Below, in pieces: positions 60,701 to 64,000 of a DNA stretch of 64,000 nucleotides. The position numbers and the translations under genes are program-made. Source of the DNA: Oasisia sp. SBJ-2009 (taxonomy: Eukaryota; Annelida; Polychaeta; Sabellida; Siboglinidae); contig OZ024862.1 in assembly GCA_964017155.1 (NCBI GenBank), forward strand, positions 28,100,158 to 28,164,157. Reading direction: 5' to 3'. Each line of letters starts with the position of its first letter. Position 1 is the stretch's first letter. Below the pieces are notes generated by a model. That model ran no database searches. It was not told where the DNA came from and was given only the letters and a program-made list of their open reading frames with translations.

Positions 60701-63660
60701 AAAGTACTTGCCATCGGTGTTGTGACCTGACAAACACAAAGTCCTTGATGTCTATGTTGTGACAAATCATAGCTTCATGCAGAGACCCATCCACCCGTCT
60801 TTTGGATGGGGTAAACCAATGTGAACAGGTATAAATTTGGGTGGACGGGTGGTGGATGGGTAAAAAAGGAGCAAAAAAGGTCTTCCAAAACCATAGATAT
60901 TGTTAGTTATGCCTTGAAAGTGAGTGTAAATGGTGTCACGTGTGTGTTTGTAGTCAATTTCAGGTTATTAGACACATTTGAAAGTGTGTAAACTGGCTTA
61001 ACAGTTAGCATCCACATGTCCACCAAGCCCTGTGACAAATGCAAAGTACTTGACATCTCTATTGTGTCTTGTGTCTGACAAACAACGTGCCATTGGAATT
61101 GAACTGACAAAACAAATAATTATTCCAACCTGCGTTACAATTAAGTTGCACGGTATTTGGAATTTTGCTTAAGAAAACTTCGTAAGACATTTCACACCAT
61201 AGGGGTCTAGCACTGTGTACACCTGTTGTTTACGATGTATATCTACTGGCACTCACTAGATTCTAGACTGGCTTCCATCATATTGGACAACTTGTATTCT
61301 ACAAAATCATGGCACATAACGGTACGTTTTCAATCCGATATAAATTGACTGGCATGACCATACCTAATTGTCCATTCTCCGGACAGCCGAAAGAATATAG
61401 GTTGCCTCGGACGTCGACGATCATACCGAACTCTGCCCCACAGGCTACACGGCGGATGGGAGGACCACGGTACTGGATCCGTGTCGGACTTGGAATGAAC
61501 GGACTCTGATGGCCGAGGCCTAGTTGGGCCATCTTGTTGTCTCCAAATGCATAGACGTGTCCTTTATCTGTTGTCACACACAAACACACTGTCAGTATAA
61601 CAATAACTTTATTTAAACACTGTTTTCTACAGAGTATGCTCTGTTCAACAGTGTTTACACAGTCATCTATATGACTATATCACATTATAGGTTATCAATA
61701 CACAAATAAAATTGAGTGATATAATTGTGCCAATGAAATCTTGCATAAAAATATGAATTAATTAAATGACACTAAGACAGCAAAAATTGTAAGCCAAATA
61801 AATTAAACAAAATGTGAAATTTTAACAAATAAATACAATTTAAATCTGTTGAAGTATCACACAAATGATTTTGTTTACATCAATGGTCCGATTGCGAACT
61901 GTTGCCAACAACCCAACTAGATTTTTTAAATGTGTGAATCTGCGTTTCCGCATGCAAAATCAAGCCGCTGAAGTGAATCTCACCTGTTAGACACAGGGTA
62001 TGGTTCTTGCCGCACGCTGCATCAACAATGTTGTAAGACGAGAGGCTCTCTATGAGTGTAGGCACGTCTTTACGAATTGTGTCGCCATGACCCAACTGGG
62101 CACACGTATTCCTCCCTGAAAACACCCTGACATATTAGATCTTCACTCAACTGACGTTTTTCCTAACAAAAAACTGAACAGACAATAATGTCTTTGATGT
62201 CGTTCTCTTATCACAAATCTGTACTGTTGCAACCAGACAAAACCAAAGATTCAGTGTTATCCAAATAAATTGATGGACAAGTTGACAGGTTGAGCTGAGA
62301 AAGTACTGAAGGCACATTGCAAGGCCATGCAAGTCTGGGGGACGCCCTTTGGAATTATTTTAATACTAGCTTCAAAATTATTTATTATAAAGTGTTTTAA
62401 CCTATTCCCCCTCACATATGATATAGTAGGGAAAGAAAGTACAATTTAGCCTGTAAACAACATGACTGTAGAATTACTTGTAATTTTGGCATATTTAGTG
62501 CGATGGCTTAGAAAAACCTTGCTCCTATAGTATAGCAGGGGAAACACTGAGACGGGTATGTGCGAACTCATGAAACATTTACAAAACACTTGTATTGTAA
62601 CGTTAAGATACACCTGCACTTACGAAATCACACCATTACAAAGAATGTTATTACTTGTTAAACAAATTATAACAAATACAAATTTACAAAATGAACACAG
62701 ATCATGCTGACAACAAATGTAATATCAGTATGAAAGCAAATTTGCTTCGGAAATTAGAGGGTCATTTGGACAGACACATCCGTGTGATGCCACAAAATAA
62801 ACATGACAAAGGTAACACTGTTCAATCTTTATCTGGTATGTTAATCCTAATTAACGCCAATCTATTTAAGAAATTATTTCAAACCAATAGACTGAGAAAC
62901 AAGACATTTGTCGACTGAATCTAAGTGGGTGAGGTGAGTCCCAGAGACTGCACTCCCAACCTTTGGCCCACGGTTTCTGGCTGGCTATAGGCGTGGTGGT
63001 ACCTTACCCCAGCTGTAGACTTTTCCCTCATTGGTGATGGCAATACTGTGACAAGCCGTACAACCAGACACGACTGTACGCACCTTCACCGAACACAACT
63101 GCTTCACGCGATGTGCAGACCACAAGTTGCGACCTCCCAAGTTTTTAACTGAAACAACGTACATGTATCACGTGATAATTATTTTACACTGAATGATTTG
63201 CCTCAAATTCTTTAGTGGCTAAGTCTATGTTTTGTGCTGTCACTGTGTTTCTTTTTTATAACAAATAACGTTATGTGTTTCCATGTGTTTCATTATTTTT
63301 TTGAACATGTCAGCTGTAAATCAGTGTGTAATTGCGAAATCATAATGACATGCATGCAACTGCAAGTACAAGACCGAGAGTATTGCATAAGTACATAATA
63401 ATATTGTATTATGTAAATTAGGGAACAAATAGGACTATATGTAACTAAACAAAAAACATTCAACAGTAAAATATATTGGAACTGAACTTAATAGGGAAGT
63501 ATTATATTTTGTCATGAATACAGTTTCTCTTGTAAGAAATGAGCATAGATCAAGCTAACAAAAATTTACCTCCTTTCGGCACTTGATTTCGTCCAATCAG
63601 ATCCCAGTTTGTGCCACCAGCGATAAGTAGTTCACCACTGACCATTGAGCCTTCGAGTAC
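57721..63660 (-). CDS. RCC2: RCC2 (TD-60), RCC1-repeat protein, N-terminus missing
   Basis: Nine minus-strand exons with GT/AG borders and matching phases: 63570-63660, 63008-63148, 61984-62115, 61364-61567, 60560-60726, 59725-59905, 58922-59027, 58283-58355 and 57721-57897 (stop at 57721-57723). They give 423 residues; vertebrate RCC2 is about 520, so roughly the first 100 residues (basic, nuclear-signal region) lie beyond the window. RCC1 blades are marked by GGTNWDLIGRNQVPK, GRNTCAQLGHGDT, GDNKMAQLGLGHQ, GCPENGQLGHNTDGK, GFGGYGRLGHSEPRDE and AADESMVSWGPSPTYGELGY. The pattern follows human RCC2 blade by blade rather than RCC1. RCC2 is a chromosomal-passenger-associated protein acting at centromeres and on small GTPases (RalA, Rac1) in mitosis and migration. 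Introns hold SINEs and a minisatellite. Confidence 0.95.
58431..58855 (-). repeat. ~62-bp minisatellite in an RCC2 intron, about seven copies
   Basis: Copies contain GAATAATTTAATAGA, CAACCTTATAGAA and ACAATGTTGTGATC in that order, with length changes between units. The array fills most of the intron between 58356 and 58921. Confidence 0.9.
59313..59638 (-). mobile_element. tRNA-derived SINE with L2-type tail
   Basis: On the minus strand the element starts with a tRNA-like head (59558-59638): box A resemblance TGGCTCAGGGGTAGAGC and a perfect box B GGTTCGAATCC. It continues through a ~190-bp body and ends in GCGCTTTGAACGGTCC... and GCGCTATATAAGAA (59313-59365). The tail resembles the LINE tail at 44211-44275, so a similar LINE probably mobilised it. 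It lies in an RCC2 intron, in the same orientation. Confidence 0.8.
60125..60330 (+). repeat. tRNA-like SINE fragment in an RCC2 intron
   Basis: A box A resemblance, GATAGTGTAGTGGTTTTAAC (about 60138-60157), is followed 40 bases on by a box B resemblance, GGTTCAATACC (about 60188). CGCCTGCCATGC lies between, similar to a glycine-type anticodon arm. The head does not fold into a clean tRNA and is followed by AT-rich body sequence, so a SINE is more likely than a tRNA gene. Confidence 0.6.
60785..60860. repeat. Small foldback in an RCC2 intron
   Basis: CCCATCCACCCGTC (60785-60798) is mirrored by GACGGGTGGTGGATGGG (60843-60859) with one three-base difference. It could form a hairpin of about 75 bases or be a tiny MITE. 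Confidence 0.6.
61610..61865. other. RCC2 intron, AT-rich, no element recognised
   Basis: It contains a CAGTGTTTAAATAAA-like palindromic segment near 61600-61660 (AAACACTGTTTTCT ... CAACAGTGTTTACA) but no repeat I can classify. Confidence 0.35.
62116..63007. other. RCC2 intron with unremarkable sequence
   Basis: A 75-codon plus-strand frame at 62691-62918 lies wholly within the intron and shows no known feature. The intron is closed by good GT/AG borders. Confidence 0.5.
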
Positions 63661-63716
63661 CTACAATAACAAAATGTATACAGGGCTACAATTTTAGCGT
63701 GACTTAATAAATATTG

Positions 63717-63929
63717 GTAATCTTCCAGTTAATTGGCCTAAATTATTAGAGACTTTTCAAAACGGTTTTACCACATTTTTATGGGTATATGGTTGGAATG
63801 TCATTCTACATCATTTCCGGTACAAAGAAGTCAGATTTTTTTTAAACTGTGTTTTATATCAATTTAATGCCATCAAGTCGAAGGAAATATGCCGATGTCA
63901 CAGGGCATGAACGGTTAGCGCATCAGACA
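63717..63929 (+). repeat. tRNA-headed SINE-like repeat, copy 2
   Basis: It matches 23370-23610 over about 210 bp with roughly 15-20 per cent differences by eye and ends just after the box A-like ACGGTTAGCGCATCAG. It lies upstream of the first visible RCC2 exon, probably in an intron. Confidence 0.6.
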
Positions 63930-64000
63930 TATCAGGACCACTAAGACAATTTCTTGAGTGTGTATTGCGAAGTCAAAACATAGAAAACAGTTAGCAATAT

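Noticed and set aside
62691..62918. 75-codon plus-strand frame
   Set aside because: It lies within an RCC2 intron, with no domain and no start context.

Overview
The window is eukaryotic, AT-rich and intron-rich. Protein-coding signal appears as short exons bounded by GT/AG sites, and most of the rest is transposable-element debris and satellite arrays. Two genes are recognised firmly by exon-by-exon protein similarity: COP9 signalosome subunit 7 and RCC2. The repeat content (several APE-type LINEs, tRNA-derived SINEs, hAT-like and other terminal-inverted-repeat elements, Helentron-like rolling-circle elements, an env-bearing Ty3/gypsy-like element) suggests a marine invertebrate, probably a lophotrochozoan such as a mollusc. 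That placement is inference; no mitochondrial or rRNA marker is present.

Layout. 1-10 kb: non-coding DNA with minisatellites, a long LINE open reading frame (2396-4681, +), an older LINE relic on the other strand (about 5000-5610) and dinucleotide tracts. 10.09-17.6 kb: two head-to-tail copies of a Helentron-like element sharing identical ends; the larger one (6.7 kb) carries four kinds of internal tandem repeat. 17.69-22.74 kb: an LTR element on the minus strand with about 1.07-kb LTRs and an ACAT target duplication, holding a broken envelope gene but no recognisable gag-pol. 23.4-24.8 kb: a SINE-like head and a long imperfect palindrome interrupted by a LINE 3' end. 25.1-26.4 kb: a C2H2 zinc-finger gene with five good fingers and decayed fingers on both sides. 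27.4-39.5 kb: an apparent nest of two DNA elements; the inner one (31446-39339) has CACGTG-rich satellite arrays at both ends and a small spliced gene inside. 40.2-42.4 kb: the 3' exons of a plus-strand gene I do not recognise. 42.9-47.7 kb: a small MITE, a LINE 3' end and AT-rich intergenic DNA. 47.75-53.85 kb: COPS7 (+), with a LINE fragment and a hAT-like element in its introns. 57.72-63.66 kb: RCC2 (-), missing its N-terminal exons, which lie beyond the right edge.

COPS7 and RCC2 are convergent, separated by about 3.9 kb that should hold both 3' UTRs. Their functions (cullin deneddylation; mitotic and cytoskeletal GTPase control) are not obviously linked. All reading frames and splice joins were worked out by eye; no alignment, similarity search or gene finder was run.
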